64,000 nt of DNA from Impatiens glandulifera (lineage: Eukaryota; Streptophyta; Magnoliopsida; Ericales; Balsaminaceae), in contig NC_061867.1 in assembly GCF_907164915.1 (NCBI RefSeq), positions 23,033,308 to 23,097,307 of the forward strand, written 5' to 3'. Below the pieces are notes generated by a model. It made no database searches and was not told the DNA's origin. It worked only from the letters and a program-made list of their open reading frames with translations. Positions 23,792-35,000 of the stretch are shown here, piece by piece (position 1 is the stretch's first letter; each line of letters begins with the position of its first letter). The position numbers were made by a program, and so were the translations under genes.

Positions 23792-24974
23792 ATGTCTATC
23801 ATCAATGAAATTCCTATTCTGTCAAGGGACAACTACGAATATTAGATGATGAGAATGCAAGCTCACTTGGCTGCTCTTGATTGTGATATGTGGAGCGTTA
23901 TTACTGATGGCCCCATAAAGATTTCGAACCCAAGAAGTGAGTGGACTACTGAAGATAAGATGACCAACAACCTGGATAATGTTGCTAGTAACATTATGTA
24001 TCAGTCGATCAACATGATCGTGTTCTATGAAATCAAGTCCTGCTCCTCTGCTAAAGAGATATGGGATAAGCTTAATCAAATCTACGGTAAAAGTATTTAA
24101 GCAAAGAAGGACCAGAAAGCATTCATGTGCAGTGAAAACAAATCCAGATGGGCCGATAGCGATTCAGAGGAGTCTCCTGCTGAAAAAGAGAATGAAGCTG
24201 TTACATGTTTGATGGCAGATGACCAATCCAAGGTAAATGATATCTGTGCACCATAATTTACAAACGAGGAGTTAACTAATGCACTCAATGAAATGGCCAT
24301 TGAGTACAAGAAGTTAACTAACTCCTTTTACAAAATGAAAGTTAAATATGAATCAACTGTTCTGTCTTCCAACAAAGAGTCTTGAATCAAACGTTTTTGA
24401 CGAAAACATAGTAGAGATCTCATCTGAGAATGAGATGCTCAAAGAACAGATTCAAACTCTTTCATCTGAAAACAAGAGGTTAAACTATATTGTCTGTGCA
24501 TGGACAAGGTCTAGAGAAGCTGTCAAATATCAGATCAGCAAGTTAAAACCTGCTGGATCTAGATGCGGATTGGGATTTGACAGCAATGACCCTAACCTGT
24601 CCTGCAAAGAGTCAATCTCACCAACTGACAAGCTTAAGTCAATACGTTTTGTCAAAGGGAGTATGACTGACATTGAATCTGATCCTATTCATGAAGAAGT
24701 AGCTTTCAAAAATGAAATAATTTATGTTCCGCCGACTGTTAGCTGGCTTAAGAATAAGCTAGAAGCAGCTAACAAGTATGATAATCTAAAACTTGACTCT
24801 AAGTCAAGGAGTTTTAAAAGAAAGTCTTCTTCAAAAGCTAAGAGATTAGTGGCTAGCAGAAAGTCGTCTGCTAAGTCAAAAACATACGCATTAATCACAG
24901 CACAAAATGGGAAATCCATCAGAATAACTCAAATATGGATTCCTAAGGAACTGATTGACCGAGGACCCAATTGA
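23792..24974 (+). pseudogene. gag region, copia element 2
   Basis: The frame starts MSIINEIPILSRDNYEY, then TAG stands where the family has Trp, then it runs through HLAALDCDMWSVITDGPIK and SSAKEIWDKLNQIYG to a TAA at 24098. The central capsid part is deleted. Sequence picks up at SRWADSDSEESP and VTCLMADDQ, broken by stops at about 24253 and 24382, and ends in a coiled-coil-like stretch (ENEMLKEQIQTLSSENKRLN) and a Lys/Ser-rich tail with QIWIPK before a TGA at 24972. No CCHC knuckle is visible. This is a structural gag gene with an internal deletion and several stops. Confidence 0.8.
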
Positions 24975-25039
24975 AAATGGGTACCAAAAGATAGTAAATA
25001 TTTATTTATGTAGGTACAAATAACCGAAGGGCTAGAGGA

Positions 25040-25375
25040 ATCTGTATGATATCTTGTTAGCGGATGTTCCAGGCATATGCCGGGAAACAGACGGCTTCTC
25101 ACTGATATATATCAGATTGCTCTGGACCTAAAATTACTTTTGGTGACAACAAGAAGGGTAAGACCATGGGTAATGGTAAGATTATCCATGGTAATCTAAC
25201 TATTAATGACGTTCTGCTTGTTGACAATCCGTGTTATAATTTGATTAACATTAGTCAATTATGTGATAATGGTTTGTCAGTAGATTTTCAAACTCATGCA
25301 TGTCTAGTTAAAGACCGAGATGGAAACACCTTATTGACTGGCAGTAGAGTAGGAAACTCATACAAAATGAATTGA
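25040..25375 (+). pseudogene. Aspartic protease region, copia element 2
   Basis: SGCSRHMPGN near 25059 marks the copia protease active site, but the codon for the catalytic Asp reads GTT (Val), so DSG has become VSG. A later run from 25166, GKIIHGNLTINDVLLVD and NLINISQLCDNGLSVDF, is the usual segment between protease and the zinc region. A TGA closes it at 25373. The active-site change alone would disable processing. Confidence 0.75.
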
Positions 25376-25396
25376 CAAAAAGATTCTTCTGATCCT

Positions 25397-26341
25397 ATGT
25401 ACATGATTGCCAAGAATGACCAAAAATGGTTATGGCATAAACGTTTGAACCATTTAAATTTTAAGACCATCAACAACATTTGTTCAAACAATTTAGTTAT
25501 TGGTTTTCCCAAACTTCAATTTTCAAAGGACAAGATATGCACTGCTTGCCAGTTAGGTAAACATGGTAGAACATCGTTCAAAAGTAAAGGGAAATCACAA
25601 TCCAGGCGTTGCCTAGAACTTGTACATATGGATTTGTTTGGTCCAATTCCTATAAAGAGTATAGGAGGAATGAGATTTGCCCTAATTGTTATTGATGATT
25701 TCTCTCGATTCACATGGGTTGCATTTTTACCATCAAAAGATAAAACTGCTGAAAACTTGATTAGAATATTTAAAGGAATTCAGAATCAGAAATCTTTAAA
25801 TATTACGTGCATTAGAAGTGATCAGGGAACTGAGTTCACTAACAGATACCTATCATCTTATCTCGAGGAGACTAGAATTAAGCACGATTTGTCTAGTGCC
25901 AGAACTCCACAGCAAAACGACATTGCTGAGAGAAGAGTGAGAACTCTGATGGAAGCAGCGAGATCTATGCTAGCTGAATTAGATGTACCTCAGAGGTTCT
26001 GGGCGGAAGCCATAATTACTGCTTGCTATACACAAAATCGGTCAATAATTAACAAACGTTTTGATAAAACTCCCTATGAACTGTACTATGGGAGAATTCC
26101 CACAGTTTTTTATTTTAAGATATTTGGGTGTAAATGTTTTATCCATAATAATGAAAAGGTTTATCTGACCGCTTTTGATGCTAAAGCAGATGAGGGATTC
26201 ATGTTGGGATACTCATCAGTAAGCAAGGCTTACAGAGTATACAACAAGAGAACACAGACTGTTGAGGAATCCCTCCATGTAGTTTTGATGAGCCTGTTGA
26301 GAGTAAATCCATTGAATCCATTGATCTTGCTGACAGACTAA
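25397..26341 (+). pseudogene. Integrase region, copia element 2
   Basis: This is the longest clean pol segment. It has the GAG-pre-integrase HHCC zinc motif (WHKRLNHLNF ... ICTACQLGK) followed by the catalytic core: Asp in HMDLFGP, Asp in RSDQGTEF, and Glu in NDIAERRVRT. GCKCFIHNN and FMLGYSS follow, as in plant copia integrases. All three catalytic acids are kept. The frame shifts near 26270 after VEESLHVV and ends at a stop. With RT in a different frame the polyprotein is broken. Confidence 0.88.
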
Positions 26342-28180
26342 AAGCGACTAGCCTTGAGTCTATAAGTGAAGAAGAAGAATCTCTGGACAAGAGGATTGCC
26401 CTATCTGATCCAGTGGCTGATCCGGTTGAAGTTCAACCATACGTACAAACTCCTGTTCAACAAGAAGTTGAGAGTTTGGATGTCGCGGAGTCACTAGTAG
26501 AGATGACCAATCCCCTTGGATCCAACTTTAGATGAAACAAAAATCATCCACCATAACTGATCATTGGAAATCCTTTTTCTCCTCGAAGGACAAGACGTCA
26601 ACTAATGGATGAAATGGATGAAATGGCCAACTCCGCATTTATTTCTCAGATTGAACCTAAAAAAATTGGTGAAGCTATAGTTGATCCAGATTGGATCAAT
26701 GCTATACAGGAGAAGTTAAACCAATCTGTGAGAAATAAAGTGTGGTATCTTACTCCTAGACCAACTAATAAGTTAGTTATAGGAACAAGATGGGTCTTTA
26801 GAAACAAGCTTAGTGAAAATAGTTTAGTCATTAAAAACAAAGCTCGTTTAGTTGCTCAAGGATACAGACAAGAGGAAGGTATTGATTTTGATGAGTCTTT
26901 TGCACCGGTTGCAAGATTAGAGGCAATCAGAATCTTCTTAGCATATGCATCATTTAAGAACTTTAAGGTTTTTTAAATGGATGTGAAAAGTACATTTTTA
27001 AATGGAAAATTAAGTGAAGAAGTATATGTTGAGCAACCCCCCCGGATTTGTAGATCATGTGTTACCTAATCATGTTTATAAGCTTGACAAAGCATTGTAT
27101 GGTCTGAAACAAGCTCCTAGAGCTTGGTACGACACATTAACTGAATTCTTGTTTGATCATGATTTTGTTGTTGGAACTGTGGATAAAACTTTGTTTAGAT
27201 TCACTAAAGATTCTCACATTCTACTTGTTCAAATATATGTTGATGACATTATTTTTAGTTCAACTAACCCTAAATTGTATGAGAAGTTTGCTAAGCTGAT
27301 GCAGGACAAATTTGAAATGAGCATGATGGGAGAGTTGACATTCTTCCTTGGGCTTCAAGTCCGTCAGTTAGAAAATGGAACCCTTATCAACTAGGCCAAA
27401 TACACCAAAGAACTACTAAAGAAGTTTGGTTTGGAGAACTGTTTCGCCGCAGCTACTCCAATGTGCTCTTCTAGTAAACTAGATAATGATGAAGGTGGCC
27501 AAAGTGTCGATGTAACATCATATAGAGGACTCATCAGATCCTTACTGTATATAACTACTTGTAGGCCAGACATTCAATTTTCTGTTGGTGTTTGTGGTAG
27601 ATTTCAGGCTGATCCTAAACTCTCTCACTTTACTGCTGCTAAACGTATTCTTAAATACTTAAAGGGAACTCAAAATGTGGGACTGTGGTATCCGAAGGAT
27701 TCCAGTTTCAATTTAACTAGTTTCTCAGATGCAGATTATGCAGGGTGCAAAATTGATAGAAAAAGCACAAGTAGAACTTGCCAGTTCCTTGGAGATCGTC
27801 TAATCTCATGGTTCAGCAAGAAGCAGACCTCGGTCGCTACGTCTAAAACTGAAGTAGAGTATCTTGCAGATGGCAGTTGTTGCTCTCAAGTTCTGTGGAT
27901 TCAACAACAACTCAGGGACTATGGGATTGAGGCTGATGAATCTCCAATTTTCCGCGACAACACAAGTGCTATCGCAATCACCTACAATCTAGTTCTGTAT
28001 TCTCGGACAAAGCATATTGAACTCAGACATCACTTCATCCGAGAACACGTCAATCAGAAGTAGATTCGTCTTGAACATATTTCTACAGATCAACAAACTG
28101 CAGACATTTTCACGAAACCCCTACTGGAAGCTAAGTTTTCTCACTTTAGAAACATGCTAGGTCTTGTTGATCTTGATTGA
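26342..28180 (+). pseudogene. Reverse transcriptase-RNase H region, copia element 2
   Basis: RT motifs run in order: [64 protein letters not shown], and catalytic YVDD near 27240. RNase H follows with DADYAGCKIDRKST, DNTSAIAITYN and QQTADIFTKPLLEAKF, closing with LGLVDLD and TGA at 28178-28180. Damage: TAA replacing Gln at 26974, an extra C in a seven-C run near 27041 that shifts the frame, TAG replacing Gln at 27392, and TAG replacing a residue at 28061. Three of these fit C-to-T loss of CAA or CAG codons. The enzyme cannot be made as one product. Confidence 0.9.
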
Positions 28181-28941
28181 TATGGTTACGTGCACAAATT
28201 GAGGAGGAACGTAGTGTTCAAAATGCAACTGAACAGACATGAAAGACAGTGGTCTTAATTTGTCCCAAGGATTCAGGGTTTGAGAAACACAGCTACTTAG
28301 ACGTACGTTTACTTTAGCAGTTTAATCTTCCTTTGAAATCGTTGTCTTGGTTATTTTAACCTACATAGTTAGACGGATACGTCTAATAGACGTTAGATGT
28401 TTTTACGTTATGAGCAAGAGGATGCTCACGTCTAACTAGACACGCGTGTCTCACGTGTTGTTATTGCATAATTAGACGTATACGTCTAACAGACTGATTT
28501 TCAAAAGGAAGCTGAAAATGTGAAAAGGAAAATAAACGTCTAACTACTGGTGTAATTAGACCCTTCATCTTCTGGCTATTTGGACAGTTGTTCTTTGCTT
28601 ATGTTTCTGCTCATGTTCATTTTCCCGCCGAAAATCAAATCAGTCATTCCTCAAAAGAATTAAAGACACGTGTCTCTCAATATATTAGGAATGAATAATA
28701 TTTTTGACAACTTTTGTTTGTACATTTAGTATTAACTGTTCAGTTTCATGCCAATAATAAATGCTGCGTTTATTAAGAATAGACCTTTGAAGTTCTTGAC
28801 GGTAGGAGTAATCATTAGATATTCTCTACATTATTAGACCTTGATATTTATTGAATTACTCATTCTAAAGATAAGAGTTCTTCGAAATCCATTTCTCTCT
28901 CTAGAATTCGAATCGACTAAGCTTTTGTTCATCAAGTCAAA

Positions 28942-29700
28942 ATGTCTCTCTTCTGTCTAAAATCGATTCAAGTGAATTTCAAGTTCGTATCCACGCTAAA
29001 ATCTCCAGGCATGCACAAGATGTTTGAATCTCTGAAAGCCTCCGGACTGAGAAAGTTCCTCACCCCTCACGAACTCTATCACGAACAGTTGGTTCGTTAA
29101 TTCTTCGAAACTGCTGGCTTTTATCAAGACAAAATCGTTGTTGGGATTGTCATGGGCCAAATGATTTGCATCACCGAAGAGTCTTTCGGTATGTTCTTTC
29201 AACTTCCCTCCTCAGGTATTCAGGAACTTCCTCGATCTCCTCCTGAAATCATGTTTACAATGATGAAAGTCTTCTCTAATTCTCCTCAAATGGACATCTA
29301 TGGAAAGAAAAATCTTCTGAAAGATGAATTTTCTCTTCTAAGTGAAATCATATCTAAATCTCTTCTCGCCAAAGAATCTTCCTACCACTTTTGTTCCAAA
29401 GTATTCGAGATAATGGTGGCTATCACAAGTGGTGTGCAAGTCAACTGGACAAGCTTCCTCTTCGGAAATCTGGTAAGAATGGTTGTTTCCCAGAAAACTA
29501 TTTTTGGTTTTGACGGTCCTTTCAGCGCCTTTCTCTGTTTTCTTCTAGATCAACCGGGTAAAAGTTTTCCTCTTTCCTCTAAAGTTATGAATAATCAGAA
29601 GGTTGTCGAATATGTTATTAGGGCGAAGAAGCTTAAGACCAAGAAAAGAAAGAGAGATGTCTCCAACCCTCCTCTAACCGCAGTCTTAGAGACCTCCTAG
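28942..29700 (+). pseudogene. Extra ORF between pol and 3' LTR of copia element 2
   Basis: A separate plus-strand frame of 252 codons starts ATG at 28942 (MSLFCLKSIQVNFKFV) and runs to TAG at 29700. It has a single internal TAA at 29098, after YHEQLVR. After it comes FFETAGFYQDKIVVGIVMGQ, then ICITEESFGMFFQLPSSGI, a mostly helical middle, and a Lys-rich tail KKLKTKKRKRD like a nuclear localisation signal. It has no signal peptide or clear membrane segment, so it does not look like an envelope protein. The pattern recalls repeat-borne proteins in some asterid genomes whose role is unknown. I do not assign a function. Codon use looks genuine and only one stop is present in 759 bases. Confidence 0.7.
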
Positions 29701-29990
29701 GTTGAAGATCATCCTTTCAAGTGAAAAGATTAAAAAGAAGGAGAAGAAGAAGATTAGAATAGAAATCATTTTAAAATGAAATTTCTTTTGATATTTTGAT
29801 GATGTTTTTATTATGAACTTATTTTGGTTAGTTTGAACAAGGTTTTGTGTGTTTCTTCTGAAAACACTCATTTATGGGCATTTCTGATCTTGATATTTTT
29901 GATTGCTATATCTGGCATGTGAACAGGGTTTGTTTATTTATTTGATGAATGCGTATTTTGGTATATATATGCAGGTTTTAAATTTCATCA

Positions 29991-30005
29991 TTAAAAAGGG
30001 GGAAA
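29991..30005 (+). promoter_or_regulatory. Polypurine tract, copia element 2
   Basis: TAAAAAGGGGGAAAT lies directly before the TGTTGGG start of the 3' LTR, the expected site for plus-strand priming. Confidence 0.85.
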
Positions 30006-30006
30006 T

Positions 30007-32064
30007 TGTTGGGTCAAATTATATTGACTATGTGTTGAAATAGTTTGACTATTGGTATTTTGATGATGAAATAATTTATGCACTTTGATGCAGGTGTATC
30101 GAAATCATATTTCGTAAGACTTGGCTCTAATGAGGCTCATTAGACCGATTTGGCAATAGATCTCGGAATTAGACGTGCAGTCTAACTCGTGGAGTTAGAC
30201 GTGCAGTCTAATAGATCTCGGAATTAGACTTGTAGTTTAACTCGTGGAGTTAGACGTGCAGTCTAATAGATCTCGGAATTAGACGTGTAGTCTAACTCAT
30301 GGAGTTAGACGTGCAGTCTAATAGATCTCGGAATTAGACGTGCAGTCTAACTCGTGGAGTTAGACGTGCAGTCTAATAGATCTCGAAATTAGACGTGCAG
30401 TCTACTTAGTGGAGTTAGACGTGCAGTCTAATAAATATCGGAATTAGACGTGTAGTCTAACTCGTGGAGTTAGACGTGCAGTCTAATATATCTCGGAATT
30501 AGACGTGCAGTCTAACTCGTGGAGTTAGACGTGTAGTCTAATATATACGGAATTAGACGTGCAGTCTAACTTAGTGGAGTTAGACGTGCAGTCTAATATA
30601 TACGGAATTAGACGTGCAGTCTAACTCAATGGAGTTAGACGTGCAATCTAATGTATACGTAATTAAACGTGCAATCTAACTTAGTGGAGTTAGACGTGCA
30701 GTCTAATGTATACGAAATTATACGTGCAGTCTAACTTAGTAGAGTTAGACGTGCAGTCTAATATATGCGGAATTAGACGTGCAGTTTAATGGATTGTGAA
30801 AATTAGACGTGTAGTCTAACTCCTTCAGACAAGTCTGAAGTAGAACCGGAATTAGATGTGTAGTCTAACTTAGTGAAGTTAGACGTGCAGTCTAATAGTT
30901 AGTGAATGATTAGGCATGTAGTCTAATTAGTGAAAGTTAGACGTAAGTCTAACTCCTTCAGACAAGTCTGAAGTAGAACCGGAATTAGACGAGCAGTCTA
31001 ACTCAGTGGAGTTAGACGTGCTGTCTAATGGTTAGTGAAAGTTAGACGTGTAGTTTAACTCCTTCAGATTAGTCTGAAGTGATTGTAATTAGACGTAAGT
31101 CTAATCCCATTAGACTAGGTGGTCTAATGGATTCTGCTCTTAGACGGGGATGTTTGATTTCATTAGACGAGGTCGTCTAACCGAAATACGTCTAATGCTC
31201 AACTTAAGTAGTATGCTTGAGGCTAGCACCCGCCTACCCACGTGTTATAGCTGTACTCTACTCCTGCTTCACTTTCTACTGAAGATTAGTATGATATCTA
31301 TATGCAACAAACCAACGAATGCCACATAAGAGAATTTCCCTCATATTACTTGTTTTGCAGGTACATCTCTGATGGAATATCGGCGCACTACCAGTTGTTG
31401 TACGGCCACGATCCTTGTGCTCAGAACCTGCTGTGTACAATGGAGGTTTTCCAATAGAAGAGTGTCACTTATCAATCTAAAGATTTGACCGTTAGTCTCT
31501 GCCCAGTATTGATCAAATCTCAAGGACAACGGACAAACAACTAACAATTCGATCAATTGAGAGAAATCTATCTGAGAAGAACTACTGAGCAATCAATCCT
31601 TTGAATATTCATACTGTGAAGCTGCTTTCCTGATTGTACTGTGTGTGAATCAAGAGAGAACTAGAATAAAAAACACCATTAATTGAGTGATATTCTTCAT
31701 CTTGTAAATTGAACAGAGTGTGTTCTGTTCAATAGTGAGCTAAGTGTGTGCAAACTGTATTTGATTCTAATCATATTATAGTGAATCCTTCCGGTGTTTG
31801 GAAGAAGGGGTGACACGTAGGAGAGTTTCTCCGAACATCCATAAACAAACTGTTGTGTTCTTTCATTTCTGTCATCTTTTCATTCTTCATCTTGAGCTTC
31901 AAACCCAAGTAAACAATTCTGCCTTGATTCTGTTTGAAGTGTTTGCAAGAGTTTGCGTAGAATAGAAAGCAAATTAAACCGTTAACAAGATTTCTTTCAA
32001 ACCGTTTTTCATAAGCCTTCATCAATAGCCAAACCCCCGTCTCTATCGATAAAGTCATTTTTCA
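30007..32064 (+). repeat. 3' LTR of copia element 2
   Basis: It starts TGTTGGGTCAAATTA at 30007 and ends near TTTTTCA at 32064. It holds a 1-kb palindrome array and then the part missing from the 5' LTR: a cacgtg word near 31240, the gaagaaggggtgaca and ccgaacatccataaac blocks shared with other family LTRs, and the tctatcgataaag end. It is about 1.1 kb longer than the 5' LTR. Confidence 0.85.
30165..31185 (+). repeat. Palindrome array in the 3' LTR, 55-bp period
   Basis: I count about 34 hyphenated palindromes of the type TTAGACGTGCAGTCTAA. Over 30191-30575 the word ggagttagacgtg repeats at exactly 55-base steps (30191, 30246, 30301, 30356, 30411, 30466, 30521), each unit carrying two palindromes. 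Downstream, units become irregular and include CTTCAGACAAGTCTGAAG, which is also found in the 5' LTR. Confidence 0.92.
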
Positions 32065-32097
32065 GATGATGTACTCTTTACACATAAAGACTTTAAA

Positions 32098-35000
32098 TAG
32101 GATAAAACCTATGCGTCTTTTAGGTGTTGTACCTTTCAAGACAAGCCTATTAAGTTGAAAACGTGATATAAAAGTTATAAAAATCTATTAAAGCTTATGT
32201 TTTTGAGTTAAAATTTTATTCCCCAATAGAGCTAGCAAAAAGTTATAACCCCCGGAAAAACACTTCAGTGTTAAGGTTTTGCGAAAAATCTCGAGGTTCG
32301 AGTATTTTTTAACCTCGGTTTGCATATCATGAATTTTCTTTTTAAATAAAACATTTTTTAAAAGATTTTACAAATGATTCCTGACAATTTTTGGAATTAA
32401 TTAAAAAATAATTAATTCGAGGTTCAATTTTAAATAATCTAGGAATTTTCGATAATCAAATTACAATTTGATTTTTTTTTAAAATCTATTAGTTTTAATT
32501 AAACATAATTAATTTAAAAGATTATTTGTTTTAAAACATAGTCTCCAATTAATTTTTGAAAATAAATAAAAGTTGGCATGCATGTACAAACGTAATGGTT
32601 AGAGTTTTCTTTTAGTTCGTAATTTGGTGATACTTGGAAAATGGCTTTTCCGCTTTAACCTCTTTACCCGTTTTAAAAATGATCCATACTTATAAATCTA
32701 GCTTTTGAAAAATCGGTTTGTATAACCTTTTCTTTTATCATTTTTTCTTCCGATCCAAAGCATGCATAAAGTTTGCGCGTTATTTAAAATATTGTAACAA
32801 GAATATTGAAATGTGTGTACCTATTGATGATGATAATTAGGGAGGAGTATCTAAAGAACATCAGTCATTTAAAGGCTGTTAGGGTTCAGAAATAAATACC
32901 AAACAAATCTTAGTCAAAATATTTTTTTGTGGAAATTTCTCAAAAGTATTTTGAAACCATTTTCTAATCACTTGGGTTTTTTTATAAAATGGTTTGGGGC
33001 TCCAAAATTACAAAATATTTTCGGGTTTTTAAAAGTGGAACAAAACAGGCATTGGGACCATAGTCCCAAGCATTGGGTTCATATTTATATGTCGGAATCT
33101 AAAAACCCTCGGTCCGGGTTGAGGCTTGGGATGTTCAGTCGGGGTTAGTCCCAAGCATTGGGTTCATTTTTATATGTCGGAATCTAAAAACCCTCGGTCC
33201 GGGTCGAGGCTCGAGATCTTCAGTCGGGGTTCCGAAGTCCTTTAGTCGAGATGTTAAGGACTCTCGATCCTTAGCTAAGATCATTAATCATGGTGTATAA
33301 ACTCATCGGTAATGGGCTAGCTCTAGGATAAGTTCATCGATCTTAGGTTTAGAAATTATCGGTTAGAGTCAAGATTCCTCGGAATCAAGATTTCTCGGTC
33401 CTAAGTGTGACCTCTCGGTCGGACCTTTTGGTCATGGGTAGAGGTTGGCGGTCATAGGTTTGAAAATCTTCAGTCATAGGTTTAAATTCTCAGTCGGCTG
33501 TTAAAATCCTTGGTCGGATCTCTCAGTCCTAGCTCAAGAACATCGGTCGAAATTGTCGGTCTTATCGAATTTCTTGGCTAGACCTCTCGGTTATGGGTTT
33601 GAATTTCTTAGTTCTAGGTCTCGGTCTGGATCGATGATTATCAGTCGGATCTCTTGGTCTTAGGTCGGACCTTTCGGTCCTCAAGAACACAAAAGTGTAG
33701 TTTCGTAAATTTATTTTTAAGCCTGGATTCTTTGATCCAAGAGCTTGCGTAGCTTCACAAAGCTTCCAAGAATATGTTGATCATCATCTCAAGGAACAAA
33801 TCAACCTGGATGATGATCAAATTGTTAAAAATAGTTTGTGCTAAAAAAATAATTTTTTGATTTTAGGATGTTTTGAGTAGAAATGAGCTACCCAATATCT
33901 TCCTTATATCTCATATACTTCATTGGTACCAAAACAAGAACACTGTCGGTTCAATTTGACCAAATCAAGAACTCAAAATTTTCAAAAAAAATTGTTTTTG
34001 ATCAAACATGATCAAAACAATAGCCCCACATTATTACAATCATGTTGGGATGCTTTTTGGGCTGTGATTCAGGAGAATTGACACAAGAACAACAAACTCG
34101 TTTTTTTTTTTATTTTTTAAATTGAAATTTGTTTTTTTTTTGTTTTAGGTTGATTGATTATTTTAACCTATCCAGAAAGTTTGTAATGATTCTAAGAATG
34201 ATTTCTAACCATAAAACACCATAAACAATGAGCATACAAAGTTATGCAATTTGAAATGTAAAAATTTTAAATTCAAACTATAAATATGAATTAAAGGATA
34301 ATTGATAATTACTAAGGATTGGAAAACACTCCTAAATACTTAGAAAAGCTATTTGGATCCTCAGATCCAAGCTTTAAGCCCTCAAACAGAAAATCTGAAA
34401 AATCTGAAAGTCTAAAGCTTTAATAGAAGATTTATAATTTTCTTGGATTTGAAGGTTGATAGTGGAAATCTTTTAATTGGAATGACTTAAGGAAGCTATT
34501 TATAGCCTTCCAAGGTCGGTTGATCCATCCAAGTGGATCGAATCAGTCAAAAACTATTAATGGTATTTTGGTTATTCTTTAGTCAACTGACTGGAATAAG
34601 GATGATTCTTCCCTACTCTTGTAGAAGAAATGATTAGCGAAGTAGGGTGATCATTTCAGCATTTAAATCATCTGTTTTGGTTGACTATGGAGGAAGTTTC
34701 ACTTTTGAGAAATCTAAAGTGGATTTTGATCTGATCTTCTCCGGCGATCGCGGTGAAGACGAAGGTGACGCATGAAACGACGTTGTTTATGCGTTTTTGC
34801 GCGTTCTATCGGCGGACCTCCAACTCCGTTGGCGTTTGGGCGTTCCGTTAGTGATTCGGTTACGGGCATTAGCCAATCACCTACTTCTCGTGCGTGCGCG
34901 TCTCTGGCTACAACGGGCTACGCGGACATTTCCTGTGCATTGGATGAGATTCTAGATGGACGCGGTTTTGGCTGTAACCTTCCTCTAGGAATTCAGCTAC

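Larger units (their letters stand above)
22787..32064 (+). mobile_element. Ty1-copia element 2, about 9.3 kb, with palindrome-array LTRs and an extra 3' ORF
   Basis: Order: 5' LTR 22787-23742, primer site 23745-23756, gag, protease, integrase, RT and RNase H to 28180, then a separate reading frame 28942-29700, polypurine tract at about 29991-30005, 3' LTR from 30007. The element is nested in R1 copy B. The domain order PR-INT-RT-RH makes it Ty1-copia. Large LTRs and a gene after pol recall the Sirevirus-like layout, but I cannot assign a lineage. All main genes carry stops or frameshifts. The five bases before the 5' LTR (gggtc) and after the 3' LTR (gatga) do not match, so the original target duplication is lost or the right end is misplaced by a few bases. 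Confidence 0.9.

Noticed and set aside
28942..29700. Envelope-like gene of a Sirevirus
   Set aside because: No signal peptide, transmembrane helix or coiled-coil fusion region can be seen.
30165..31185. CRISPR-like regular array of palindromic repeats
   Set aside because: Repeats and spacers are both repetitive, the period is set by tandem duplication, there are no unique spacers, and it lies inside an LTR of a plant retrotransposon.
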